Source: Thermophagus xiamenensis (GTDB taxonomy: Bacteria; Bacteroidota; Bacteroidia; Bacteroidales; Marinilabiliaceae). Taken from it: a DNA stretch of 47,270 nt. Positions 1 to 7,591 of this stretch are shown piece after piece. The position numbers and the translations under genes are program-made. The stretch covers positions 1 to 47,270 of the forward strand of contig NZ_FONA01000027.1 of assembly GCF_900112795.1 (NCBI RefSeq), in the 5' to 3' direction. Under the pieces are notes generated by a model. The model was not told the origin of the DNA. It was given only the letters and a program-made list of their open reading frames with translations, and made no database searches. Numbering within the stretch: the first letter of the stretch is position 1; each line of letters opens with the position of its first letter.

Positions 1-78
1 GAACGGATGCTGGAAAAACTGCGGCAGCGACATGAAAAGCGACAGCGCGATATAGACCTCTGTTATTCAAAGCAATAA
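1..78 (+). CDS. 3' end of an unidentified gene (partial)
   Basis: An open frame runs from the first base to a TAA at 76-78 and gives 25 residues ending in LCYSKQ. The peptide is rich in Arg, Lys, Gln and Glu and should be helical. The codons are more GC-rich than those of the next ORF, so this may be the edge of the ancestral chromosome or a different mobile segment. I do not recognise the family, and the gene begins outside the window, so it could also be a chance open frame. Confidence 0.4.
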   Translation, partial: ERMLEKLRQRHEKRQRDIDLCYSKQ

Positions 79-93
79 ATCTGTTAAAGTAGA

Positions 94-285
94 ATGAACT
101 CAAACAAAAATAAATTCACCTGTCAGATAAAAATGTTTGAAGAAGATTTAGAGACATTTTTAGGTGTGGAAAAACCCAACCGACGAGATTTAAAACCTTT
201 AAATTTGTTGGTAAATTATGAATCAGGTAAAATTGACAAAAAAAGGATTAATGAACTAAAAAAATTAATAGAAAGCCTAATTTAA
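94..285 (+). CDS. small hypothetical protein, 63 aa
   Basis: ATG at 94 to TAA at 285, starting 15 bases after the preceding stop. The product is charged and Lys/Asn-rich. Its second half (PNRRDLKPLNLL, then a Lys/Glu-rich helix ending in LIESLI) looks like a structured small domain rather than a random frame. Base composition is AT-rich, like the ATPase and helicase downstream, and unlike the 78-base partial gene before it. No function is recognised. Its position at the left edge of a probable defence island makes an accessory or regulatory role possible, but that is only inference. Confidence 0.5.
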   Translation: MNSNKNKFTCQIKMFEEDLETFLGVEKPNRRDLKPLNLLVNYESGKIDKKRINELKKLIESLI

Positions 286-530
286 ATTAAAAACTTATCA
301 GTCATTATGCATTCCCTAAATGGGGATGATTAAAAAAATTTCATTATTAATTATCAATTTTTCGCAATTATAATAAACATCATATTTTACGTCACATACA
401 TAATTTAAATTTCATTCTTTTAGATATTATGTATTTTTTATTCGACAACAACAAAGTTCAATAATAAATCTTTAAGCCTTCCAAGAAACACAAAATTAGT
501 ATCTTTACATATTAATTAAAGGGGCAAAAA
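286..530. other. AT-rich intergenic region before the AAA+ ATPase
   Basis: No credible ORF. The right end carries TATCTTTA at 500-507, a near match to the Bacteroidota -7 element TAnnTTTG, 23 bases before the ATG at 531. A purine stretch, AAAGGGGC, lies just upstream of the start. I see no good -33 TTG at the right distance, so the promoter call is tentative. Confidence 0.35.
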
Positions 531-1487
531 ATGGCAACAGCGGAACAAATAAAATCTCTCATAAAATCCCACTTCAGCGAAGAGCCTGAAAGGTTTTCAA
601 CAATTGCCTTACAGTTGGCTGCACATGAAGCTAAAAAGGGTAATACCGCTTTAGCGCATTCTATTAGGGAACTCATTGACCTGGGTCTAAAAAAAAACGG
701 CCCTAAAATTTTTAAATTCCCGCAAGATTTAAAATGGTTAGTTCTACCTGAAAAACCCGAAGTTTCAAAAAACACACTTGTAGTAAATCCGCAATTAAAA
801 AAACGTATTAACCTTATTATTCAAGAATATAAACAGCAGGCTAAACTTAAGGCATTTGGTTTAAGTCATCGAAGAAAAATCCTGCTAACAGGCCCACCAG
901 GAACGGGAAAAACAATGACGGCAAAAGTATTAGCTTATGAACTGCATCTTCCCTTATATATTATTCAGGTCGATAAACTGGTCACCAAATTTATGGGGGA
1001 GACAAGTGCGAAATTGCGACAGATATTTGACCTTATAGATAAAGAACTTGGCGTCTATTTGTTTGACGAATTTGATGCCATTGGGGGAGAACGATCATTA
1101 GATAATGATGTGGGTGAAATGCGCAGAGTTTTAAACGCTTTCTTGCAATTTATTGAACTCGACTCATCGGATAGTTTAATTGTGGCAGGCACCAACAACC
1201 CAAAATTATTGGATAAGGCCTTGTTTCGCAGATTTGATGATGTTTTATTTTACGAATACCCAAACGAGGAAGAAGTAAAAACTCTAATCTTAAACACGTT
1301 GGGAAATTTCAAACCTTCAAAAATGGCATGGAATCAGATTTTGGAAAAATCTAAATCTTTAAGTCATGCCGAAATAGTTGCCGCATGTACCGATGCCATC
1401 AAAAAATCTATTTTGGATAATAAGCAAAAAACTACGTCAAAAGTAATTGTCGAAATGTTAGGACAACGTGCTGATGCCCATAAATAA
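531..1487 (+). CDS. ietA: AAA+ ATPase, IetA-like component of an IetAS-type defence pair
   Basis: A 318-residue protein with a small helical N-terminal domain (about 1-100) and one AAA+ core. Walker A is GPPGTGKT at 121-128. Walker B is VYLFDE with the acidic pair D179-E180. A sensor-like TNNP segment follows and an FRRFD arginine-finger/box VII motif sits at 232-236. A C-terminal lid continues to the end. In the family, this ATPase is encoded directly before a subtilisin-like S8 protease; the pair is IetAS, described first in plasmid incompatibility and later as an anti-phage system. Here the next ORF starts 11 bases downstream and is exactly the N-terminus of that protease, which supports the assignment. 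The ATPase looks intact, but its partner is cut short, so the system is probably inactive unless the protease is supplied elsewhere. Confidence 0.8.
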   Translation: MATAEQIKSLIKSHFSEEPERFSTIALQLAAHEAKKGNTALAHSIRELIDLGLKKNGPKIFKFPQDLKWLVLPEKPEVSKNTLVVNPQLKKRINLIIQEYKQQAKLKAFGLSHRRKILLTGPPGTGKTMTAKVLAYELHLPLYIIQVDKLVTKFMGETSAKLRQIFDLIDKELGVYLFDEFDAIGGERSLDNDVGEMRRVLNAFLQFIELDSSDSLIVAGTNNPKLLDKALFRRFDDVLFYEYPNEEEVKTLILNTLGNFKPSKMAWNQILEKSKSLSHAEIVAACTDAIKKSILDNKQKTTSKVIVEMLGQRADAHK

Positions 1488-1498
1488 TCGAACAAATA

Positions 1499-1729
1499 AT
1501 GAAAGAGAATTCTTTCAGACATATTAAATTATCAGGGCCGGATAACCATATTAATTATACTTCTCCCAGGTCGGGTAGTGATAATTATAACAACCCGCCA
1601 AGAAACAGAATTCAACATGGATCGAGAATACTTCAACAATTAAAGCAAGCTTGGCAAGATGCGAATAATAAGTTCGTAGCTGCTTTCCCGGAACGAACTG
1701 GAATATATTTAGAGTTTATCATAGGCTAA
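1499..1729 (+). pseudogene. ietS: truncated IetS-like subtilisin protease (N-terminus only)
   Basis: A 76-residue ORF lying 11 bases after the AAA+ ATPase. Its sequence follows the N-terminal prodomain-like part of the S8 proteases that pair with IetA: a phosphate-like TSPRSG segment, then NPPRNRIQHG, a helix with LLQQL-type spacing, and TGIYLEF near residues 68-74. In full-length relatives the protein goes on after this point for several hundred residues carrying the Asp/His/Ser catalytic triad. Here homology stops just after LEF, with IIG and a TAA. The following 345 bases hold no frame with subtilisin motifs on either strand. I therefore call it a remnant left by deletion or recombination. 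A retained function for the short product alone cannot be excluded. Confidence 0.7.
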
Positions 1730-2074
1730 AACGGTTCATCCCCCCCATTTCGGCAATATTGTACTGCATTTATTAGTTCCCCTTCAGACAATCAGCGCAA
1801 AAGGTTAGATTTTTTCCCTCAACCATTTTTCATCCCTACTCAAAATAGCCTGATTTTCACTCATTTTTTCATTAAACAGAATATATTATTTTGTATTTTT
1901 AATGGTCACTTTTGGAATTCTTCCGAAATTTTAATTCTAGTAGCGCTACTAAAGGAAAACGTGGGCTTTAAGACCTTTTGAAGGATAAAAAAGAAGGATA
2001 TGATTTATGTGGAATTAATGCCTTTAATATAGTCAGGTTGCGATCATGTCAAAGAAAATTTTAAATAATATTTT
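1730..2074. other. non-coding gap after the truncated protease
   Basis: There is no ORF or protease remnant that I can see. The stretch probably contains the junction where the rest of ietS was lost. It includes a perfect 14-bp palindrome, TAGTAGCGCTACTA, at 1938-1951, upstream of the helicase gene. A promoter for the helicase is not obvious. Confidence 0.5.
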
Positions 2075-4777
2075 ATGAATAAGATTGACAATCAAATTTT
2101 AACAATTAACAAAGTTATTTGTAAAAACATTGATAAGTTTGATGCTTGCGATAGAGGTATATTATCGCAAATCATATTATCCCAACTTAGAAACTTTGTA
2201 GAACATATATCTCTAAAAATATATGATAAGGGTAAAAATTTAGATAACTCTTATGAAAATATTAAAAAGGCAATCAAATATGTAAAATCCATAGGAAAAT
2301 TAAAATTCCTTAGTAATTTCCATAAACTATTACAGATTTCAACTTCGCATTATACGCTTGATGAAGAAAATTCAGAACGATTAATGCTTAAGTATCATGA
2401 GTACTTAATTAAAGTGAAATCATATTTAAAAGAAGTCTACAATTTAGATGTTCTTGAAAATATCGATAAATTTCCATTAAAGATAGACTCCACCTTATTC
2501 GAATATTATGAAAAAATTGCTGAAAAGCTAAACCAATCTAATACAGGAAGAAAAATAAGTTCTTATAATGACAGATATTACATACAAAAAATTAAACCCT
2601 TTGTTGTAAATTACAAAGTATACTATGAAGTTACGCTTACTAGAGCAAATGATTATGTAAGTAAGTTTGACAGAATAATAGCATTTACCAAACTTGATAT
2701 TTCTTCAAATTATGCAGTTAAACTACGAACAAGCTATGATAGCATTAATATATTAGATAAAAATATGCCAATTCAAATAATTGATAATTGGGAAGTATCA
2801 ATTAGACCTTGCGAAATAGATCATTTTGCTGATTTTTTTGGAAAACATCCCAAAATTGGTGGTACTAAAGAAATTTATCAATTGATGAAATATCTAACCG
2901 AAACAGGCTTTAATTTAGTAGATCTTATAGATTTTACTGACAACCAATTTAACCATATTAAAGAAAAAATCACAAATAATGCAAATGCTACACCCTTTTT
3001 AAATATATTAGAAAAATGTCGTTCCTTAACAAAAGGGAAGCATGACGGCCATATTGTAATAAGGTACTTACTTTATAAATTAAACAATAAAATATTAAAA
3101 AAACAGTTTAACAAAAATCCTTGTCCCAAACTATCCAACCTTTATCTGGACTATGGATGTATTCCCTTTGACCAAATACCATTTAATTCATCACTAAAAA
3201 ACCATAACCCCAAATTATTAGATTTATATAGATGCATTGATACAACTAATCGAGAACATGAATTACTTGCTAGGTTAATAAAAATCAATACAGAACAAAA
3301 AGGACAATTATATACCCCAAAAAGTAACATAACTAATTTTGAAAATATTGAAAAACTTATTGATGAGTATAATGACAACATTTACCATAAACATAACCAC
3401 CGAAAAATAGATATATTCAAAAATAACATATTTATTAGAGGTTATGAGGATGATACTTATCAGATAATTGAAAAACTAAAAAAAATGTCATCCGAGGGAA
3501 TAAAAAATTATTCAAATTCTGTTATGTCATGGCTGCAAACATCATCATACAAAATTGATTGTAATGAAAAGAAAAAAGCTCTAATTCAGATGTTTGAAAA
3601 ATCCAGAGTAGCATTAATTTATGGTGCCGCAGGAACGGGAAAATCAACAATGATAAACCATATTTCAAACTTCTTTAATGAAAACAAAAAACTATATTTA
3701 GCTAACACAAACCCTGCTGTCGATAACCTAAAAAGAAAAGTAAGCACTGCAAATTGTACATTTAAAACCATAACAAAATTTCTATCCAATTCAAACAATG
3801 AAACTAATTATGATTTATTGATAATAGATGAATGTAGTACTACAAGCAATTCTAACATGCTTAAAGTTCTTGAAAAAGCGTCTTTTAAACTTTTGGTTTT
3901 AGTCGGCGATGTATTTCAGATAGAATCAATCCTTTTTGGCAATTGGTTTATTTTAGCGAAAGCTTTTGTGTCTAGCACTGCCATTTTTGAATTAAAAACG
4001 CCTTACAGAAGCAATAATAAAAACTTATTGGCTTTGTGGGAAAATGTTAGAAACTTAAATAACAACATTCTTGAATGCCTAGCAAGAAATAATTATTCAA
4101 TTACTATAGATGAATCAATTTTTGACCAAACCGAAAACGACGAAATAATTCTTTGTTTAAACTACGACGGACTCTATGGAATAAATAATATTAATCGTTT
4201 CTTGCAAGCCACCAATAAAAATACACCTATTGAATGGGGAACCCATATATATAAAATTAATGATCCAATTCTTTTTAATGAAACAGATAGATTTACGCCT
4301 TTAATATACAATAATCTTAAAGGTCGAATAACAAACATAAAGGTATATAGTAATAAAATACAATTTGATATTGAAGTAGACAAAGTGATAAATGAATTCG
4401 AAGCGGAAAATTATGATTTTGAATTACTTGACAATGCAAAGAATGGTAATTCAATTATTCGTTTTTGCGTAAATAAAAATAAAAGCACTGACGAAGATGA
4501 TGACATTTCATCTAATTCAATTGTGCCATTTCAAGTTGCTTATGCAATATCTATTCATAAAGCCCAAGGATTAGAATACAGATCAGTTAAAATTGTAATC
4601 ACCAATGAAGTTGAAGAAATGATATCTCATAATATTTTTTATACTGCTATAACAAGGGCTAGGGAAAAATTGAAAATATACTGGACACCTGAAACAGAAG
4701 CCAAAATATTGAAAAATTTTAAAAAAAAATCAATAAAACTAGATGCTTCAATATTAAATTCCAAATATGAATTATGA
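2075..4777 (+). CDS. HEPN-like domain fused to SF1B (RecD/Pif1-type) helicase, putative defence protein
   Basis: A 900-residue protein, very AT-rich and Lys/Asn/Ile-rich. The C-terminal third is a superfamily 1 helicase: motif I GAAGTGKST (517-525), motif II IIDEC with D585-E586, motif III VGDVFQ (610-615), SIHKAQG (826-832) and YTAITRAR (856-863), the RecD/TraA/Pif1 pattern. The first ~160 residues are predicted helical and contain RNFVEH (R39 to H44), which fits the RNxxxH active-site motif of HEPN ribonucleases. The middle (about 165-500) is mixed and unrecognised, with a possible beta-rich segment at 175-260. Such nuclease-helicase fusions are usual among anti-phage proteins, and it sits beside an ietAS remnant. 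The helicase call is firm; the HEPN call rests on one motif and helicity. ATG at 2075 gives the longest plausible product. Confidence 0.75.
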   Translation: MNKIDNQILTINKVICKNIDKFDACDRGILSQIILSQLRNFVEHISLKIYDKGKNLDNSYENIKKAIKYVKSIGKLKFLSNFHKLLQISTSHYTLDEENSERLMLKYHEYLIKVKSYLKEVYNLDVLENIDKFPLKIDSTLFEYYEKIAEKLNQSNTGRKISSYNDRYYIQKIKPFVVNYKVYYEVTLTRANDYVSKFDRIIAFTKLDISSNYAVKLRTSYDSINILDKNMPIQIIDNWEVSIRPCEIDHFADFFGKHPKIGGTKEIYQLMKYLTETGFNLVDLIDFTDNQFNHIKEKITNNANATPFLNILEKCRSLTKGKHDGHIVIRYLLYKLNNKILKKQFNKNPCPKLSNLYLDYGCIPFDQIPFNSSLKNHNPKLLDLYRCIDTTNREHELLARLIKINTEQKGQLYTPKSNITNFENIEKLIDEYNDNIYHKHNHRKIDIFKNNIFIRGYEDDTYQIIEKLKKMSSEGIKNYSNSVMSWLQTSSYKIDCNEKKKALIQMFEKSRVALIYGAAGTGKSTMINHISNFFNENKKLYLANTNPAVDNLKRKVSTANCTFKTITKFLSNSNNETNYDLLIIDECSTTSNSNMLKVLEKASFKLLVLVGDVFQIESILFGNWFILAKAFVSSTAIFELKTPYRSNNKNLLALWENVRNLNNNILECLARNNYSITIDESIFDQTENDEIILCLNYDGLYGINNINRFLQATNKNTPIEWGTHIYKINDPILFNETDRFTPLIYNNLKGRITNIKVYSNKIQFDIEVDKVINEFEAENYDFELLDNAKNGNSIIRFCVNKNKSTDEDDDISSNSIVPFQVAYAISIHKAQGLEYRSVKIVITNEVEEMISHNIFYTAITRAREKLKIYWTPETEAKILKNFKKKSIKLDASILNSKYEL

Positions 4778-5055
4778 AATTTCAACTAATAGCCCTCCTT
4801 GCTGTTGTGGACTCACAACCAACAACCCTCTTTTTTCAGAAATTCGTAATCCCGTAAAACCCCATTTTCCCTCTTATTGTCATAGAATTAAACCTCTTCA
4901 GTGCAATATTAACCACAGATTAATCACTATTCACTACACACTTTACTTAAATCCCCCCCTGACTTACCCTAAAAACTTCAAAAATAGACTGATATAGAAA
5001 ATCGCCTATATACTAAAAAACCAATACCTTTACACCGAAAACGAATCAACGAACC
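4778..5055. other. intergenic boundary between AT-rich island and GC-richer chromosome
   Basis: Contains short overlapping frames with pyrimidine-rich, non-protein-like composition (many CCC, CTC), which I reject as genes. TACCTTTA at about 5024-5031 resembles a -7 element for the SRAP gene at 5056. Base composition and codon use change sharply across this gap, so it is a likely right edge of the accessory island. No tRNA or direct repeat marking an att site was seen. Confidence 0.35.
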
Positions 5056-5652
5056 ATGTGCTTCAGGACGCAACTGAACAAGAGTGCCCACGAGATAGAG
5101 AGCCGCTTCCGTGCGGTCTTTAGCGATCCTTCCCGGTACTCGCCGCAGGAGTTCAATGGCTTCAATTTTCCGCTGACGCCGGTCATCACCAACGATCAAC
5201 CGAAGCTGATTCAACTCTTCCAATGGGGATTAATACCGTCGTGGGCCGGGGATGAAGAGATCCGCCGCTATACCCTCAATGCCCGGGTGGAGACGCTGAC
5301 ACAAAAGCCCTCCTTTAAATCGGTGGTACATCAACGGTGTCTGATCATTGCCGACGGCTTCTTTGAGTGGCAATGGCTCGACAGCAAAGGAAAGAAGAAA
5401 CAAAAATACCTGCTTACCCTATCCGACCGGGAGCTCTTTGCCTTTGCCGGTCTCTGGAGTCAATGGAAAAATCCTGCATCGGGGAAGGTGGTTAACAGCT
5501 ATACCATCATCACCACCCGCGCCAATGAGCTCATGAGCCGCATTCACAACACCAAACAGCGCATGCCCGTGATTCCCGAAAATGAAGATGAATGGCTAAT
5601 CGGAGGAAACCTTAAGATGGCCAATGACAGATTGGTGGCACAACCGGTCTGA
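5056..5652 (+). CDS. yedK: SRAP-domain abasic-site DNA-protein crosslinking protein (YedK/HMCES family)
   Basis: SRAP proteins bind abasic sites in single-stranded DNA and form a thiazolidine crosslink through Cys2, shielding the lesion. The key residues are all visible: Cys2 exposed after Met removal, Asn75 in TLNAR, Glu104 in GFFEWQW, and His164 in the IHN that precedes RMPVI. QWGLIPSWA (56-64) is another family hallmark. The product is 198 residues, somewhat short: relatives usually continue for several residues past the LVAxPV strand, where this one stops. The fold should still close, since all active-site residues lie upstream. It stands alone, next to the defence-like island and convergent with thpR. 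The start is fixed by the need for MC at the N-terminus. Confidence 0.93.
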   Translation: MCFRTQLNKSAHEIESRFRAVFSDPSRYSPQEFNGFNFPLTPVITNDQPKLIQLFQWGLIPSWAGDEEIRRYTLNARVETLTQKPSFKSVVHQRCLIIADGFFEWQWLDSKGKKKQKYLLTLSDRELFAFAGLWSQWKNPASGKVVNSYTIITTRANELMSRIHNTKQRMPVIPENEDEWLIGGNLKMANDRLVAQPV

Positions 5653-5723
5653 TTTGACAGAAAAAAAACAGTTGTCAGAAGTAAGAGGTATCAGCAAAAC
5701 TGGAGGTGTTTTGTGATAGTTTT

Positions 5724-5769
5724 GTTTCACAGAGTTACACAGAGTTATTCACAGAGTTGCGCAGAGTGA
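5724..5769. repeat. short CACAGAGTT tandem-like repeat
   Basis: Four imperfect copies of a (T)CACAGAGTT unit in about 45 bases between the convergent yedK and thpR genes. Units are spaced 11-14 bases apart. No coding potential. Confidence 0.6.
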
Positions 5770-5812
5770 AATTAAGACTTTTCAGGCACCCTCACTGAAA
5801 AGGACACGTCTC

Positions 5813-6391
5813 TTATACCCCATATCCGAGCGGGAAACGTTCTATTTCGCTATATATGGGTCCATTGGTGGTCAGCCGGCTTTTGTAGAGCACCACATAC
5901 CGGACCTGCACTATTCCCCACCTGTTTTCTTTCACTGCCTTTACCTCATCGAACAACGCTTTGGTGTTTTTAAGATACTTCACCCGTCCGATGGTAAGGT
6001 GAGGCCGAAAAGGTTTTCCATCCCTTTCCATATCAAGCGAAGCTATAACGCCGGCTTGTGTTTGATGCCAAATATTCTGAAGCCAGGAACTGTCTTCAAT
6101 ACCGGCCCAAACCACTTTAGGATTACGAATCTGACCAAAAATACCGGCCCCTTTCACAATGAGTTGTCCCTGAGAAGATCCCGAAAACTCATTTCCCAAA
6201 GCGAAGCAAAGCGATTGAACTTTCTGCGGCTCAAGATCGCCAATGAATTTCAGCGTCAAATGCCACAGATGTTTTTCATTCCATTTAACTTTTTCACCGT
6301 TTAATTTTTGTTTCAATTCATCCTGCCACTCTACCAACCCTTCAAGCCCGGGTAAGGGAATACCAATAAAAGTTCTGATACGTTGTTGCAT
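5813..6391 (-). CDS. thpR: RNA 2',3'-cyclic phosphodiesterase (2H family)
   Basis: A 2H phosphoesterase that opens 2',3'-cyclic phosphates on RNA ends (ThpR/LigT). The two signature motifs are HLT at 44-46 and HLT at 131-133, each followed by the expected hydrophobic strand. RTFIGIPLP at residues 6-14 is the typical N-terminal strand. The frame is open to 6442, but that adds 17 hydrophobic and basic residues absent from the family. The ATG at 6391 puts RTFIGI six residues from the start and has AAGAAG immediately upstream, so I prefer it (192 aa). It is convergent with yedK. Confidence 0.9.
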   Translation of the reverse strand: MQQRIRTFIGIPLPGLEGLVEWQDELKQKLNGEKVKWNEKHLWHLTLKFIGDLEPQKVQSLCFALGNEFSGSSQGQLIVKGAGIFGQIRNPKVVWAGIEDSSWLQNIWHQTQAGVIASLDMERDGKPFRPHLTIGRVKYLKNTKALFDEVKAVKENRWGIVQVRYVVLYKSRLTTNGPIYSEIERFPLGYGV

Positions 6392-6488
6392 CTTCTTAAG
6401 CCTATAATATAAACGTATTAACAAAAATAACATTTTATCCATACTATTCGTCCCAACCCCTTTGTAGTGAATATGGAATACTTTTATT

Positions 6489-6592
6489 CATTCGTATATA
6501 ATTTATTTAACTCATTGGCCGAATGGAACTCGCATGGCTTAAAGTTTATACATGTTCTATTTGTGACAAACCTTTTTGGTCATGCTCGTTTC
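6489..6592 (+). repeat. dispersed intergenic element, copy A
   Basis: About 104 bases. It opens with ATTCGTATATAATTTATTTA, then CTCATTGGCC, then GGAACTCGCATG, an inner TTTATACATGTTCT, TTTGTGACAAA, and closes with TCATGCTCGTTTC. The two GC-richer ends, GGAACTCGCATG and CATGCTCGTTTC, are imperfect inverted repeats. Related copies lie at 8991-9084, 20746-20850, 26828-26930 and 35884-35990. Confidence 0.8.
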
Positions 6593-6740
6593 TGCTGAAT
6601 AAATCAAAATGAAACGAGGGCTTACAGATGCTTCTTCATTTGCCGAAGGGTTGAGCAAAAATCCGGAATCACTCAAAAGCATCAACTTCTCCTGAATATT
6701 TTCACCATCACTACCAATCTTTTATTTCCCAACCTTATTT

Positions 6741-7080
6741 TTCATTTTCACCGGAAATTTTTGACAATCCCCTTCAAATTTTCATTTTCACCGTGAAATT
6801 TTCATTTTCACCGTGAATTTTTCGTTTTCACCACGAATTTCTGATAATCCCCGTCGAATTTTCGTATTCACCGGAAAATTTTCATTTTCACCGCGAATTT
6901 TTGACATTCCCCTTCAAATTTTCATTTTCACCATTAAATTTTCACTTTCACCGAAAAATTTTCGTTTTCACCGCGAATTTCTGACGATCCCCGTCAAATT
7001 TTCGTATTCACCGATAAATTTTCATTTTCACCGCGAAATTTTGACTTTCACCGGGAAATTTTTACCATCACCGGGGGAAA
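6741..7080. repeat. 17-unit 20-bp tandem array with 140-bp higher-order period
   Basis: Seventeen consecutive 20-base units stay in perfect register with no insertion or deletion. The common unit is TTCATTTTCACCGCGAAATT. A variant type, (T/C)TGACAATCCCC-like, occurs at 6761, 6841, 6901 and 6981. Comparing units seven apart (140 bases) shows closer matches than neighbours do, for example 6761 vs 6901 and 6821 vs 6961, which differ at one base each. An open frame of 109 codons at 6813-7142 arises because three 20-bp units equal 60 bases. Its product is low-complexity, and I do not call it a gene. Confidence 0.9.
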
Positions 7081-7147
7081 AACATTTTTTTCGGGAAAAT
7101 AACCATACTCAAGAATTATATCAATCTTCCCGGGAAATGTGACGGAA

Positions 7148-7215
7148 AATTATTAGGTAAATAGGTCATTAGGCCAATAGGCCGATAGGCTGTTAGGCGA
7201 TGAGATTGAGGGGAT
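7148..7215. repeat. AGGCCAATAGGCCGATAGG-type repeat
   Basis: A run of ATAGGTCATTAGGCC-like words separated by 8-9 bases, followed by GGCGATGAGATTGAGGGG. A reverse-complement relative lies at 17706-17757 (CATCGCCTATCGGCCTATTG). It belongs to the set of short repeats scattered between genes here. Confidence 0.6.
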
Positions 7216-7249
7216 TGATGTGCCAACCAGACTAATCACTAAAACCTGA

Positions 7250-7292
7250 CATTAGTTTTCATTGGCCAATGGGTTAAATAAATTTTAGACAT
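7250..7292 (-). repeat. partial dispersed element (left end)
   Basis: TTTTCATTGGCCAATGGGTTAAATAAATTTTAGAC matches, in reverse orientation, the left end of the dispersed intergenic element (AAATTTATCTAATTCATTGG). Only this end is present. A similar partial copy is at 11073-11106. Confidence 0.5.
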
Positions 7293-7480
7293 AAAGGAGG
7301 TGTGGGAATGGTTCTTGCAATGAAGACAAAAGAACTACCGAAAAGATATTAAAAATTCATTTTCGCTCTATTAATGGCAATTGAGAAAGAAAACAGAGTA
7401 ATAAATAATTAGAGTATTGCACAATATTAAAAAATTAAAAATCTTTGTATTCGGCAGTCATGCAAATTTTTATAGTCAGA

Positions 7481-7500
7481 TTTAAGTCGCGCGACTTAAA
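7481..7500. promoter_or_regulatory. perfect 20-bp palindrome, possible operator of elbB
   Basis: TTTAAGTCGCGCGACTTAAA is its own reverse complement with no spacer. It lies 91 bases before the elbB start in otherwise AT-rich sequence. A GC core with AT arms suits a dimeric DNA-binding protein or a restriction/methylation-type site. No poly-T tract follows, so it is not an intrinsic terminator. Confidence 0.5.
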
Positions 7501-7591
7501 ATTCATATCTGTTCATGTTATGACAAACCGACTGGTTGAAGCAAGTTTCCTTAAATTCAGATTAATCACAAAAAATTAAAATATCATACTT

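Noticed and set aside
4767-4997. 76-codon ORF overlapping the end of the helicase gene
   Set aside because: Overlaps the helicase stop in another frame, and the product is rich in Pro, Cys and His from CCC/CTC runs, with no protein-like pattern.
6741-7080. Possible CRISPR array
   Set aside because: Units are contiguous 20-mers with no unique spacers between constant repeats and no cas genes nearby.
6813-7142. 109-codon plus-strand ORF through the 20-bp array
   Set aside because: It exists only because three 20-bp units make 60 bases with few stops. The product is low-complexity and its reading frame has no codon bias, so I call the region a repeat.
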